Shown here in pieces: positions 12,831 to 25,332 of a stretch of DNA of 64,000 nt (position 1 is the stretch's first letter; each line of letters starts with the position of its first letter). A model generated the notes under the pieces. That model ran no database searches. It was given only the letters and a program-made list of their open reading frames with translations, and was not told the origin of the DNA. Made by a program: the position numbers and the translations under genes. The stretch comes from Rhizophagus clarus. Its lineage: Eukaryota > Glomeromycota > Glomeromycetes > Glomerales > Glomeraceae. The stretch spans positions 248,001 to 312,000 of the forward strand of contig BLAL01000194.1 of assembly GCA_015698045.1 (NCBI GenBank). Reading direction: 5' to 3'.

Positions 12831-13722
12831 ATCTTTTGAATAAATCATCAATTCTTTCATTTCCAGTTTTAATGTATTTCTTTGTACTTGGATTCTGAGA
12901 TATTCCATATATATTATAAATTTTGATCACTATTTGATAGATGTTTTTTAACTAAATGTAATAACTAAAAATATAATTAAATTACATTAAAAGAATTAAA
13001 ATATATGTAAAAACGTTATAATACCTCATTTATTAGGGATTCAATTGAATTCTGAGAGTTACATAAACATCTTAAAACAACTTCTTTATTTGAATCTCTT
13101 ATATATTTTGTACGATTTTCACTATATTTTTGAATATACTGTTATAAAATCATTTTTTTTAATCTCATTAAAGTATAAATTCAAATGTCATAACAGGGTT
13201 TTTTTTTAATTATCACGTTATTGAACGTCATCTTAAATGCAGCCATAAAACGTGTGGATAGGATGACATAGGCAAAGCTATACAATAAGGTCGTGTCATC
13301 GCGTTTTCTTTAAATTTTGCTATCTTTACTTCCCTTATATTTCCTAAAAGCAAATTTTTTTGATACGGTTTTTTTTATTTCTTTCTTCTTGTAGCTTGTT
13401 TTTTGTGTTATACTTACATAGCTTAGTTCCTTTGGTTATAAACTATTACTGATAATCGCTTCGACAATCCACCAGTTTCCATTTCCCTAAATCTAGCTTA
13501 ATCAGCGCACGAACCTTTGAGATTTCATCATGTGACGTTTAGCCAATTAAAATAAAATTAATTTTTTTATTTAAGTTTCGTACAATTGAGGATTGTTGCC
13601 TAAAATAAAATTTGTAACCATTGCACAAAATGATCATGCGCTTTTATATATAGAATGCACAAAATACGTAGGAGGCGCATCTGCTCTTTTTTTTCGTCAT
13701 TTTAAATAAAAAATAAAATAAG
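12831..13722. other. Spacer upstream of the F-box pseudogene
   Basis: About 0.9 kb, AT-rich with a somewhat GC-richer stretch (13,200-13,560). No gene, RNA or inverted repeat was recognised. The last 100 bp should hold the promoter of the F-box gene, but no clear TATA box stands out. Confidence 0.4.
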
Positions 13723-15145
13723 ATGGAAAAATTAAACACAGATTGCCTTATAATTATTTTTAATGAATTACGGGAAGATAATAAATCATTACATTCCTGT
13801 CTTTTAGTTAATAAAAAATGGTTTTACTTGGTAATTCCTATCTTATGGAAAAAATTACCATATTTATATGGTAATGTTGAATAATTGGGTAATACAATAC
13901 TTTCCTGTCTACCAGCCTCTTCAAAACAACTTTTAGTTGACAATGCTGTTAAGTTACCCTCAACAATTTTTTCAAAATCCTTAACATTTAATTATGTCAG
14001 CCTTTGTAAATTTCTAGATAATTTAATTGTAAGTGATATTATACATATGGTACTTGAAAAAACCTTTGTTGATAGGGATAATTATTCAAGACAAAGAAAT
14101 CTTTTAGAGCAAGAAATTTACAAGTTATTTATCAGTCAATGTAAAAACATTAAAGAACTAGAATGGAAAACATATCAGCCTTTACCTTCATTTCCAGGAG
14201 TTTTAACATGTTTTTCTTAACTCCATAGTCTCAATATTGATCTATATTATGTAAATTCCAATAATCTTTATGAGATGGCACAAATTTGTATAGATTTAAA
14301 TGTATTAAGAACTTATAATTATTTCAGAATGTTCCTGGATTAATATCTTTAGTCAATGCACAAAGAAATTTAAAAGTGTATCACTTAATCCTTATAGAAA
14401 GGATGAACAATTAAGCAAAGTATTAGCAAAAAAAGGATGTACGATCAACAAACTTGATTTATATTGTCCAGGTAATATTATAATACCTTCATTTTTAACA
14501 TCACTTAACAATTTAAAAGATTTAACATTTTATTACGAATATGATTTATATGAAAGAAATGAAGAATTACAAAAATATTTAGTGAATTACAACTTTCCAG
14601 ATCTTCAGTATCTTGCAATTGGTTTACATTTATCATGTTTTAAGGGATTGGCAATTTTAATCAAGAAGACTAAAGGTAATATTTTGCGTGCTTGTGTTTA
14701 TGCATCCAACAAAACTGCTAAAAATTCAGGAATGTTCTTGAAGCGATTTCTAATTACTGTCCAAAAATAGAGTATATAAAAACCCACCTTGGACCTAAAG
14801 ATTTATGTGGAATCATTATTAACAAATTGTAAAAATTTAATTAAATTATGTCTTAATAATTTGGAAGAAACTGATAATATAGGAGATGAATTATTAGATA
14901 TTTTAACTAAATATTCATCAAAATCTTTAACTTGTATAACAATTAGTGGATATTGGAAGTATTCTATTGTTGCCCTTGAAAAATTTTTTGAAAGTTATAG
15001 GAAAAGAAAATTATTAAAGTTTTGCATCAGCTATGATGATTATGTATATAATAATTTTATTACAATGGAACATATAAATGTTGTTAGAAAATACTTTGAT
15101 GAAGGGATAATAGTAGGTTCAGATCTTTTAATTAATTATCATTAA
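13723..15145 (+). pseudogene. F-box/leucine-rich-type protein, broken
   Basis: The ATG at 13,723 starts an F-box motif: LNTDCLIIIFNEL, then SLHSCLLVNKKWFYLVIPILW, in the first 50 residues. F-box proteins recruit substrates to SCF ubiquitin ligases. The remainder is a leucine-rich, irregular repeat region typical of fungal F-box proteins (NNLKDLTFYY, NCKNLIKLCLNNLEE, SKSLTCITISG). The frame is interrupted by TAA stops at 13,882 and 14,218 and by at least two shifts, near 14,330 and 14,770, before the natural end at 15,145. Full length would be near 470 residues. It is single-exon, as is common for this family. A short intron hiding one break cannot be excluded, but not all of them. Confidence 0.75.
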
Positions 15146-16312
15146 CTATAGCTAGGTGTATTAATGAATATTATAGAGCAAACAGAAATGAATAAGCACC
15201 TGATATTGATGGTTAATTAAAATATAATATGTTTAAATTTATAAAAGCAAATAATACTTTGGTAATATTTATCTACTGTTTTTCCTAAAAATAAATTTTG
15301 AATAAAATTTAATTTGTAAAAAATGGACATGGCGTATTCTCAACATGTGAAACATGTTAAATATGAAGTTGTGTAAATTTTTTCTAAAAAACAAAAATTA
15401 AAAATTATGGAAATGATTTTCTAAGTCTTTTCTAGGGATTAATTTATCACAAATATAAATGAATAAACGAATAAACAAAGAATAACTGATCGAAATTCAT
15501 AATTAATTTTTCACCAAAAACTATTTGCAATTTTGTTTATTTAGTACTCTTTTAAAATTAATAATTATTCTTGAAGATTTTAGAGACTTGTGAGTCTAGT
15601 TTTTAAATGATAAATGATAAAATTTACTTCAAAGCCCATTCATTTATCATGTTCTCAAAATTCTATTCAAATAAATCAATCAACATGAAAAAATTACATC
15701 AGCTCTAAAAAAAATCAGAAGTTTTCAGTCGTTAATTTCATTATGATGTGGTGAATTATTTTAAAAAAATATTCGCCTAAAAAATGGAGCACTTTATTTA
15801 CACTTTATATTTTAATAATTTTTCTAAACAGTAGTTAAGAAATAAAAAGAATGACTGTAGTTAGCACATTGTAAATCAAATTTATCTGAGAATAATTTTT
15901 AGAAATATTGAATTATATTATTTAAAAAAGCTCATTAATATATTTTTAAGAATTGATAGTCTACCGTTATTTAACTCACAAAATATCAGACTACTCAGAA
16001 TTAGAACTTTAAAATTTCCAAGTGATCATTTAAAATGCAAGAACCTATAGATACGAACAATCACTAGCTAAATTTTATAATGTATACATACAATGTCATA
16101 TAGCAGCATTAAATTTGATTATCCTCACAAAATTTACTATTATGCCCATTAACAATTAAGTAATTGTTTATTGAATCTAAATATAAATAAAGTTATAATA
16201 TTAAAGGATTGTCATAGAATTGTTTTAACCTCGAGAATTAATAAAATAAAATAGTAGTAATTTAAATAAATAAGAGAACAAACTAACTAAGGAATATAAC
16301 TTCATAAATAAT
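15146..16312. other. Intergenic, nothing recognised
   Basis: AT-rich spacer of 1.1 kb between convergent genes. It must contain the 3' ends of both, but no other feature is supported. Confidence 0.5.
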
Positions 16313-17869
16313 TTACGTAGTCACCTTTACTAATTTAAATACTTCATAATCTTCCATTAAAAAGTTTTCTGCATCCTTTATCTTATTTTCATAAGATGTT
16401 TGCTTACACCTATAACAATCATATTCTTTTAAATCATCATATTCTTCTAGATCATCATTTATTCTTAAATCATCATCATCTTTTAAATCATTAGTTTTTT
16501 CACTACATAAAAAAATGTCAATACTAAACGAAGGTCCACATGCATCATGATAAAATAATGCAGAAATCGTATCTTTGATATGACTTAAAATCGGATCTTT
16601 AAAATTATTTTTACTCTTAAAAGAAAATATAAAACTATTATTAACTTCGCCAAATTCCCCATCCTTATGTGATTTCCATACCGAAGGATTATATCCTCCA
16701 ATAATTTCTTCAGTTTCCTTTATTTTAATGAATGTAACAGTATGAGATATATTATCACATAATTCATGAAATTTTTTAGGAGTAAATCCATCTCTACTTC
16801 CTCTTAATAATAATTCAAATTTATATGGTAAATATAATTCTCTCGTATAAATATATTTGCTTTTAACATCCATTTTGTCAATCCATCTTGAAATTAGAGA
16901 AATAATATTTAAATTAACAATTTCAGAATCAATGATCCCATCAGTACTTCTATATCTAGGATGTGATACATTATTACTTGGTTCAATATTAGGGTCCAAA
17001 TAAGATTTAAATAATTCATCATAAAGTTGAGGTTTCAAAAGTTTTTTATATGGATGAACCTTGTGTAAAAATTCTTCTGATGATAAACTAAAAAATCTAA
17101 TTAAAGGCAAACAATGTTGTAAGGTATTCTCCATTGTTTTAAAATCATCATCTGTCCAAATATCAGGATCTGAAATAAGAGTTGGATTTTGTGTATGACC
17201 CCATTTTAATACATGTTCCCAAATTTCAACTTCTTTCATCTGTAAATCATCCCTTCTAATAAGTGAAACCAAAGATTTTTCAGAAAGCAAAGTAAAATCA
17301 AGTGACTTGAATATTTGAGGGGATTTAGTCATGCAATCTATACAAAATTGCTGAAGTTCTAATAAAGAATTAGATTGAAAACTTATTCGATAAGCAAGTC
17401 CAAAATGTTGCCACATCCATTTAACTTTATTATCAATCAAATATTTTTGCAAATACTCAACCAATTCTTGAAGTTGAAGTTGATCAGCAGCGGCCAATAT
17501 GTTTAAAATTTCTGAAATTTCTTGCTCATTTAATGAAATGATACCACCATAAATATATCTACATTTTATAAATTGTCTTAAATAAAAATGTTTGAGTTAT
17601 TTTTTAAAACTAAATATTACTTACTTTAAAAGATTCTGGAAAATTTCTGGAAGGATATTTGGCAATTTGATATGAGCTAAGCCACCGTCATTACTCTTAG
17701 CCAAAGTTCGTCGCAAAAATGGAGATCGGTAACACAGGATAATCATATGTGCACGGAATATTTTTACGTTTGGATCTTTACCAACTTCAATCGTAACATC
17801 ATAATATTCATCATCATTTAAAATTTCAATATAATTTTGACTTAATTTATTAAAAAATTGGATTGCCAT
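16313..17869 (-). CDS. BTB-BACK-TLDc domain protein
   Basis: Two exons on the minus strand, 17,869-17,625 and 17,558-16,313, joined by a 66-bp intron with GTAAGT donor and TGTAG acceptor. The joined product is 496 residues, and the splice restores the run FQNLLK-YIYGGI across the BTB fold. Order: BTB/POZ (about 10-115; YYDVTIEVG, FRAHMIILCYRSPFLRR), BACK (about 135-265; LPLIRFFSLSSEEFLHKVHPY), TLDc (about 290-496; LLLRGSRDGFTPKKFHELCD, IIGGYNPSVW, NSFIFSF, GPSFSIDIFL). BTB-BACK proteins usually act as Cullin-3 adaptors, and TLDc domains are linked to oxidative-stress resistance and V-ATPase control. The true substrate is unknown. An acidic Asp/Glu insert (about 440-460) is absent from the 39 kb paralogue. 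The ATG gives MAIQFFNKLSQNYIEILNDD, matching the paralogue's start. Confidence 0.9.
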
Positions 17870-19095
17870 TTTGTGTTTCTAAAATTATAGAGAAAAGGGT
17901 TTAAAAGTTTTGTTTCAGGAAAATCGAGTTGCAGTTCAATTATAATTGTTGATCAAACCTTTGATTCTATATTTGTATTAAATTTAAAGTCACATGGTTA
18001 CACCCAAGCCTGTCATATGATCTAGTTCCAATCATCGTTAACTATTATTATTAATCATAATGTTCTTTATCATATTCTAAAAAAATGCATCAAAATTAAT
18101 TTTTATTTTATTTTTATTTATTTATTTTTTTTTTTTTTACTTAAAGAAAATATTAATCAATATATTTTAATAATCATATTTTCCTCATAATGCAACTAAT
18201 TGAATTTTGGTGAATTCTACCAAGAAATAATTATTAACACTTTGCAAATATTGGATAACATTCTTTAAAAAGAATGATTGCGGATTGACTATCATATCAC
18301 CAACTGATAAATTAAAGGATAAGAGAGGGAATAACAAGGCAAACGGGAAAAGTGAAAATATTTTATATGTAAAACGTAATTAAAATATCCTGTAATAAAT
18401 AATTGCATTATGTAATACATAATTCTGTTATAATTTTCAAGTTCTGACTAAGGAACTGGAAAAAAATATTAATAATTTTTTTTTTTTTTAACAAAAAAAG
18501 AAAAAAAATCGATAACATACCTCTTCACTATCTCTTCCATTCTGTCTTTTTTCTTCTGACGAAATTCATCTAAATATGGTTGCCATAGTAAATGATCGTC
18601 GGTATACTTTAAGAACTTTATCATGAATATTTATTGATTCCAAATGCTTACATATCGTTTTTCACAATTTTCAGATTTATACAGGATAATTGAGGATATA
18701 TTTCCATTCTTCCTAAAAGTGACTTAAATAGTTCAATATGATTTCCTTCTAATGCTGGAAATTTTCATAATCATATGATAATTCCTGATGCGTCTATCTC
18801 ATTCTGTATGAAAAAAAATGTCTTCCGTTGAACAACTCATTTGAGCATATCCAAACCTCTTAGAACAAGATCTATTTGGGAGAACAAATTTGAGATAGTA
18901 AATAAAATCATAATAAATATAATGAGCGTATACAGAATGAGTGGTTCCGAATTCTAAATTTCATACGGAAAATTTTATCAGCCAAGTAATAATATAATGA
19001 ATAAATGGACACATAACTTACCGATACAAATAATAACATGATGATCATATAATTTTGTCAGAATAATACTATGATAACAAGAACATTCAAGCTTT
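17870..19095. other. Upstream region of BTB-TLDc gene with gene debris
   Basis: The first 150 bp contain the promoter of the minus-strand gene. Between about 18,530 and 18,790 the minus strand shows short coding-like pieces (FPALEGNHIELFKSLLGRME, DDHLLWQPYLDEFRQKKDRM) in different frames. They suggest an old, unidentified gene remnant. Nothing else is supported. Confidence 0.35.
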
Positions 19096-19098
19096 TTA

Positions 19099-19927
19099 GG
19101 CCACGCAAATTCGATTTTTCGGTTCACGTAACATCAAAATTTAAAATCGACCCGGGGACCCGGAGTTTATTAATAATTTTTTTTTATTAAAAAAAAAGTT
19201 TATATATAAATTTACGGCTTCTGATTGGTCAACCTTTAAGGTAATTTATACGATAATCACATAAGATAGGATTTTTTTTATACGTAAAAACAAGTTACAA
19301 GGCTGTAATTTTGAAGGACTGAGAAGGTCTGCCTGTTGGTGGGAAAACTAAAATAAAAGATTTTTTGGAGATATATCGATTTTATATTTATCATCTGAGT
19401 GGTGTACGCAAGCAAATTTTGAAGTGAAATTTAGTCCATCAAAAACGTTAGTCGGAGAGAAGATTTCAACAGAATGCATCGCCTGGAAAGCTGCATGCCA
19501 ATATGGAATTTGTGCACATTTTTATCTTATTTCATAAAAAATAATAGAATCTCATAGAATCCTGCCGTTTAATATTATTAACATTATGAGGGCTAGTTCG
19601 AATGATATATTTGTTCCAGAATTTAATGATCCCCAAAGTGCACTGGAAAAGTTCCGAATAGATTTATCTAATCGGATTAAAAAATCATAGAGGTGGATGG
19701 AAAGGGAAGGATTGTAAAAACTTTAGATCAAAAGTTTAAGAAATGATGAAATTATTTAGTGTAAAGAAGAATTATACATATCGATATATAATAAAACTTT
19801 AATAAACCAATCAAAATTCACTTTGTAGTCATATGATAAACTTTTTTTATATAAACTTTTTTTTATTGAAATTTGAAAAAGTGACCCGGCCGGGTGACGA
19901 GAGCTGAAAAATCGAATTTGCGTGGCC
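19099..19927. mobile_element. PIF/Harbinger-like non-autonomous transposon
   Basis: The ends are GGCCACGCAAATTCGATTT at 19,099 and its reverse complement ending at 19,927, with only small differences over more than 20 bp. The element is flanked on each side by TTA (19,096-19,098 and 19,928-19,930), the 3-bp TWA target duplication characteristic of PIF/Harbinger. The next inner bases are GC-rich on both sides (gacccggggacccgg; gacccggccgggtg). The 829-bp interior has fragments of reading frame (SSNDIFVPEFNDPQSALEKF on plus, from about 19,594) but no transposase was recognised. Confidence 0.65.
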
Positions 19928-19930
19928 TTA

Positions 19931-22299
19931 TAAGAAAGCCTTAAAATGACGATCTTTTTTTTTGATTTAATGAACATTATGGATCATAATTAAATTTCAC
20001 TGCTTTCGTACTGGTCGTACAATATTGCACAGTTGTTAGTTTGTAGTGTAATGAATGACAATATAATTCTACACAAGATAATATGATTTCCGTTTCCTAG
20101 TTTGCATTAGCATAATAAATAATATATTTGATACAGAATCTATTCAATTAATTGTCAGTTTATGTTCGTTATGGAATTTAAAGTTTTAAACCTTTATGAA
20201 ATTATGAAATGGTTCGGAGTTGAAACAAATTATTTTATTGCATATCGGATTGTTTGGAAATTTTGTCCAATTAATTAATATTTATGCCTAGTTGATGTCT
20301 TTATTGTATTTAAAAATTATGGAGACTTTTCTGGTCAATTTATTATTTTTTTATTTTTTTTTAGTATTTGGTTTTATACTCAAGGTTAAAACTTTGGAAG
20401 TTTTGAAAAAGCATTGTAAGAAATATCGCAATATACAGAACTTGACTAAAATAAACAAAATAAGTTCTTAGTATATGTGGATATTTATAATATGTAAGAA
20501 ATATTAGGTAAAGAGAAAACAATCAATAGATACAAATTGATACTTGTATAGTAATATTTAAAAATAAAAAATTTTATGATGGAAAAAAAAAAAGATTTTA
20601 GTACCATTTTTTGCAGTTTTTTTTTTTACCCTTTTTTTATTATTTTAATTGGAGGTCGTCTAAACTCTGAAGCGGGTAATTCGCCCGATTTATAAAGATG
20701 TTTGGCCCGCATTAAGGTATTAAGAAATTACGGATGTGACAAATAGTGGTATGACATATAGGATTTTACCTCCCCAGAATTACTTGATGAAAATGAAAGG
20801 TAGAGTGGCGTCAGGCGTGTCACGGTGACATTATGATCATGTGTTTGCCTCCACCTTAGACGTCCTCTCGAATTGGCAATATAAATTTCTAATAATTTTA
20901 GTCTAAATGTTTAACCAGAATTTTCATCTATTGTAATATTCACAATATCAGCCTCTTCTATTATTGCCCGAGACTATTTATAACAATAATCAGGGTAGAT
21001 GGGCCATCTGATCTGTATGTCACTGTGTATCACCATCACGAACTGCCCCTGAATTTATATCACAACTTTTAATATACGACATTTAAAGGTTGATTCTAAA
21101 AGTAATATAGGTGAATACCATTTATTGTATTGAAATTTTATATTCATTAGTGCATTATAATTAGCTCGAATATAACTTTAAAACTTCACATACAATAAAT
21201 GAAATATATTCTTTATAATGTTTCATTGAATATACGTTCACATTGTTCATGAAAATATTCCTTCTTTTAAGAAATTCTTTGGTGAATGATTTTGAACTTT
21301 CAAGCTGAAAATAATTATATGTACCAATTTTTATTTTCTTTTATATGACGTTGAATTTCAAATGCCCAGATTATCCATTAATAATTCTGATAATGAATAT
21401 TTTAGCAAAAAAAGCTTATTCCTTTTCAAGTTGTATCTATGCCAAAGTTATTTTAAAGCATGAGCATTCGCAGGTAGATTTGCTTTTTTTATGAGAGAAA
21501 ATTTTTTACTTTCTATTACAGAAAGGTTTGAACGTATTGTTTTTAGGCTTTCTCTTAAACTCGCAGTACCTTTTTTGGGTGTAATTCTTAACATCTCTCC
21601 ATGTTTTTAAAAGCTCCTCATATAGTTGTGATGCAAATATAAAACGCATTAGTGTTTCCAGCGAAAAAGTTATCAGGAGAAATTTAAAAGGGATTCAAGG
21701 GATCCGCTTCTGGGAACCATATCGGATATAGCAGGGTTAAGATCCACATGGAATGATAGTCGTGTCACTCGTGTGAATTTAAAATATATTGACTGCATGT
21801 TGCCCTAGTTATCATTCTTGTGCATGAATATTAAATGTCTATTCTTCAATTAAATACAACATATATTTGTTCTATGTTCACTTAATTAGCAAAGAGCGAA
21901 CAAAAAGTAAATCTCTTCCATATTATGCCCTTTCGGTGGTTTTACTTTGTGTAAGTTGTTAAAAATTCATTAAGAATCTTTTTAAGTTTTTATTGCATCA
22001 TCTCGTGCTTTGAATTTCAAACATCTAAGTGACTTTTATGATAATTATTTTATATCATATTTCATTATTCCACATAAAATTTGTTTTTCAAAATATCAAA
22101 AAGAATTCGTGATACGGAGAATACAGCTTATTATCCACTTAAAAATAGAATAACTAATTTAACAGCTTAATTTAATATTTATCGCTCATTGGATAAATTA
22201 ATAAATGTAAACATTATCATCAGTTTTATTTAAAAGTAAAATAATTATTAATGATAAGAGAAGAATAATTGTAATAAAATAAATATGATAAAAAATAAA
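19931..22299. other. Intergenic, mostly unrecognised
   Basis: This 2.3 kb stretch has no complete gene. A GC-richer patch (20,650-20,890 and 20,960-21,060) stands out from the AT background without an open frame. Between about 21,380 and 21,660 the minus strand has open stretches (HGEMLRITPKKGTASLRESL; ETLMRFIFASQLYEELLKTW) that may be remnants of an unidentified gene. No tRNA box pattern was seen. Confidence 0.35.
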
Positions 22300-22307
22300 G
22301 ATTACTT

Positions 22308-22530
22308 AGGACCCCGAGCTATATGTAAAAAGGTCAGGTTCGAGTTTGCGTAGAATGGACTAAAATATTCATGTAGATCTTTCCTTTTGTAGATATTTCC
22401 GGCCGGAATTTATTGACTTTTTTAGACACTGGCTGACATTATCATAGTTCCGGCCCTGAAAAAATGCGTAGAGCGTATAGTAAATTTTTTTCGGCTACAC
22501 CTGACCTCTATATGTATAGCTCGGGGTCCT
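22308..22530. mobile_element. 223-bp MITE with perfect 8-bp target duplication
   Basis: The terminal inverted repeats start AGGACCCCGAGCTATA and extend to ggtcaggt, about 30 bp with few differences. GATTACTT flanks it on both sides (22,300-22,307 and 22,531-22,538), an exact 8-bp target duplication as made by hAT, P or Merlin transposases. It lies inside the 3' part of the Mrr-like gene, so the gene's last 13 codons and stop are now MITE sequence. The exact duplication suggests a fairly recent insertion. Confidence 0.85.
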
Positions 22531-23544
22531 GATTACTTTGTTCTTATGAGAATTATTATGAAGATTAGAGGGTGTATTACGAAGATTATAAAAATTTTTA
22601 AAGGTATTAGAAGGGTTATTATTGCGAATATTAAAAGGATTATTATGGGAATTAGAAGGATAATTACGGGGATTATGAGGATCAGAATGGTTACTACGGG
22701 GATTAGGATGGTTATTATGGGGATTAGAGAAAACATCATGAAAATTAGAAGGATTATTGTAAGAGCTTCTAATTTGTCTAGAATTGACAAATCGAATCAA
22801 ATCTAAATAAACATACGATTTATCCGTTAGGATAATATTATATTTAGATGATTCAGCTCTATTTATTGTGTTAACAGTAAATTTTTCTTTGGAAGGTGCC
22901 GCTAGGATGCCGATTGTTGTATTTTCATCAAACCTAGTTAGGACACCCTCCAGTTCCCGCACCACGTTAGGTTCGATACTTCCATTATGATTCTAAAAAA
23001 AAAAAAGAATCACAATTAATAAATTATAATTTTTGTCATTTGATTGATTTAATAATAGTATTACCTTACACTGAACTATTAACGTATAACCTAAAAAACC
23101 ACAAAACAAATCTATTCCTCATCACCTGGTTGTTGCCTATTTGATGTGAAATATAAATAAAACGAATAAGTTTTCATATCATAATTGTCAAGAACTATTA
23201 TTCCGATACATATGTCAGCCAATAATAATTCATGTATCCTATTCACCACAGGCTCCGATACATATGTCAGCCAGCTTTTCGAATACAGGAAGAACGTTCA
23301 CAGCAGGCCGTCCACCATACGCCAGGTCTGGATACCTGACTGGTAACTTTCGCAAGCTGTGGCCACGAAGCGCTTTCAATTCTCTAATTTTACATCTAGT
23401 GGCAGCGTAACTTCAGATACATAACAACTCCACTAATTACTCGTGACAAACTCACCTAGTTCTATGTACTTCAATATTTGCATCTTTAAATTTTTTGGCC
23501 ATAACTTTCTCAAACTCTTCTCCTTTTTGGTATGAAGTTGACAT
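22495..23544 (-). pseudogene. Mrr-like PD-(D/E)XK nuclease gene, damaged
   Basis: Proposed exons on minus: 23,544-23,456 (ATG; YQKGEEFEKVMAKKFKDANI), 23,136-23,065 (GIDLF...YTLIVQCK) and about 22,991-22,495 (NHNGSIEPNVVRELEGVLTR, then GILAAPSKEKFTVNTINRAE and SSKYNIILTDKSYVYLDLIR). GxD...QxK is the catalytic core of Mrr/type IV restriction-type endonucleases, and the N-terminal YQKGxEFE helix and VxRELEGVL segment agree. Introns: GTGAGT...ATAG (319 bp, unusually long) and GTAATA...TTTAG (73 bp). Exon 2 needs one extra base at GATGAGGAATAG to stay in frame, so a 1-bp deletion is likely. After the nuclease fold comes an Asn/Pro/His-rich repetitive tail, then the MITE-derived end. The family is multi-copy in Rhizophagus-like fungi, and its role there is unknown. 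Confidence 0.65.
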
Positions 23545-23914
23545 TTTTATAAATTTAATTAAAATTTAAGTATAGTACAAATACTTTTTTTTTTAAATAA
23601 AATTTAAGAAACGTGTTTTTTTTAAGTACAAATACTTTTCTTAGATGAAATTTGAGAAACGCGTTTCTTAAGTAAAAATACATTTCTTAAATAAAATTTG
23701 AGGACAAATTTTAAAGGCGCCCAAGAAGTAGTTACAAATAACTGGTTTTGAAATAACGACAAATAAAAAATGTTTCTGAGTTCCGTATTTGATTATACTG
23801 TTTTGGAGTTTAAATTAATCATGAAAAATAATATTTTATATCAATATCATAATTATCAACTACTGTGGAGTTTAAATTTATAATGCAGATCAGTAAGTCA
23901 AATATTTACACGCG

Positions 23915-24149
23915 AGTGATACGAAAAGTTGTAGAGTATGAGGGAGGTGTTGAGTAGAGTATAACTCCCATGTGACACTATACTCAGGTGATGAATAATA
24001 TGCATGAATGATTTACATAGTAAATATACCATATTTAGAAAGGACTAGACCGGTCTGTTTATTTATCACTTGAGTATATGTCATGCTGGTAGACGCGTCA
24101 CTCTACTCAGCAACACCTCCCCCATACTCTACAACTTTTCGTCTTACCT
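23915..24149. mobile_element. 235-bp MITE with long inverted repeats
   Basis: Arms of about 45 bp face each other. The left contains gaaaagttgtagagtatg and gggaggtgttgagtagagt, and the right is their reverse complement with few changes. TTTACACGCG flanks it on both sides (23,905-23,914 and 24,150-24,159). A 9-10 bp duplication points to a Mutator-like transposase as mobiliser. It has no coding capacity. It could belong to another superfamily if the flanking decamer is chance, but an exact 10-bp match is unlikely. Confidence 0.75.
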
Positions 24150-24159
24150 TTTACACGCG

Positions 24160-25332
24160 CGCATACGATAAACTCATTTTTCATATTACGCGTCTTTCGC
24201 GTCTTTGCAGCACGAAGTTATGTTTGACCCTTATTTCGCGTTTAACCATTTTGGTATAAATTAATAATATTAACCCATAAGATAATTTCATATTACTCAC
24301 GAATAGATATCAGATGACTCTGTGTTTTGATGACTACATGAAATTTTCATGAACGGCCCTTTTCTTTATTATTTAAGATCGAATATCTTTTCTTTTTGTA
24401 CGAATCCTTTATGTAATATAATGATATGATCGTTCAATAGTGCAACTTTAGTTTATTTAATACAGTAGGTATTCATGTTACAAAAAAAGAATGCTAACTA
24501 AAACAGAGATTTTAAATAAAAAGGAAATGGGAAATAAGGTTCTTTTTTCAAAAAAAAAAAAAAAAAGGAGAACTTTTAAAAACAGATAATTCTAAAAACA
24601 AATGAAAAATAAAAGAAAAAAAATATTCGTAAAAGAAGGGCTGGGGATCAAAAGGAAAAATTCTTTTTTTAAAAAAAATAGTGAAAATAAAAAAAAGAAA
24701 TGAAAGGAACTACAAGAAAACTTTTTATTTTTTTAAAAAACAACATGGGAGGAAGAGAGAACTTAAATAAATAAACGTGAAAAATGAAAAAAAAAAGAAT
24801 TTTATGACAAAAAAATTGTAAAAGTGAAAAATATCATTTTAAAAAAGTGAGAAATTAAAAAAGAAGGGAATAAAACGATGAAAATAAAAAAAAAAGATAT
24901 TTCAAAAAACAAAAGAAAGTTAGAAAAGTTAATTTTTTTTTAAAGAATTGGAGAGAAACAAAAAAGGGATGGTGAAATATAAGAAAAATAAGCGCAAAGT
25001 TGCATTAAATGTACTGTAGTTCACTTCTATATATACTTATTTAGAGTATTTTGAAACATATCATTTCAATAATAAAGTTTTATTTTAAACAATGAATTTA
25101 TTTTATTATAAACTTATAAATTATATTATTTTGTCGTTAGTCGGTAATGTGAACGGAGACAAGTGATCAGATTTTATTTTAACCAAATTAAGTTAATTTA
25201 AATAAAATTGTCATAATGAGTTCATATAAAATGCTTGTTGTCTATCTGCATGTGTAACATTTTACATATGCCATAACATAGATATTTGCATTTCAGATTT
25301 TATAATGCTTTTTCATTTTCTTATTTTTAAAA
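24160..25332. other. Upstream region of the Sel1-kinase gene
   Basis: From 24,480 to 24,990 the plus strand is a purine-rich low-complexity run (aaaagaaaaa variants). A TATA-like tatatata lies near 25,029, about 300 bp before the ATG, so either the 5' leader is long or an upstream exon is missed. No gene was recognised. Confidence 0.4.

Noticed and set aside
22334-22350. tRNA B-box-like GGTTCGAGT
   Set aside because: It lies inside the MITE arm and has no matching A box or cloverleaf around it.
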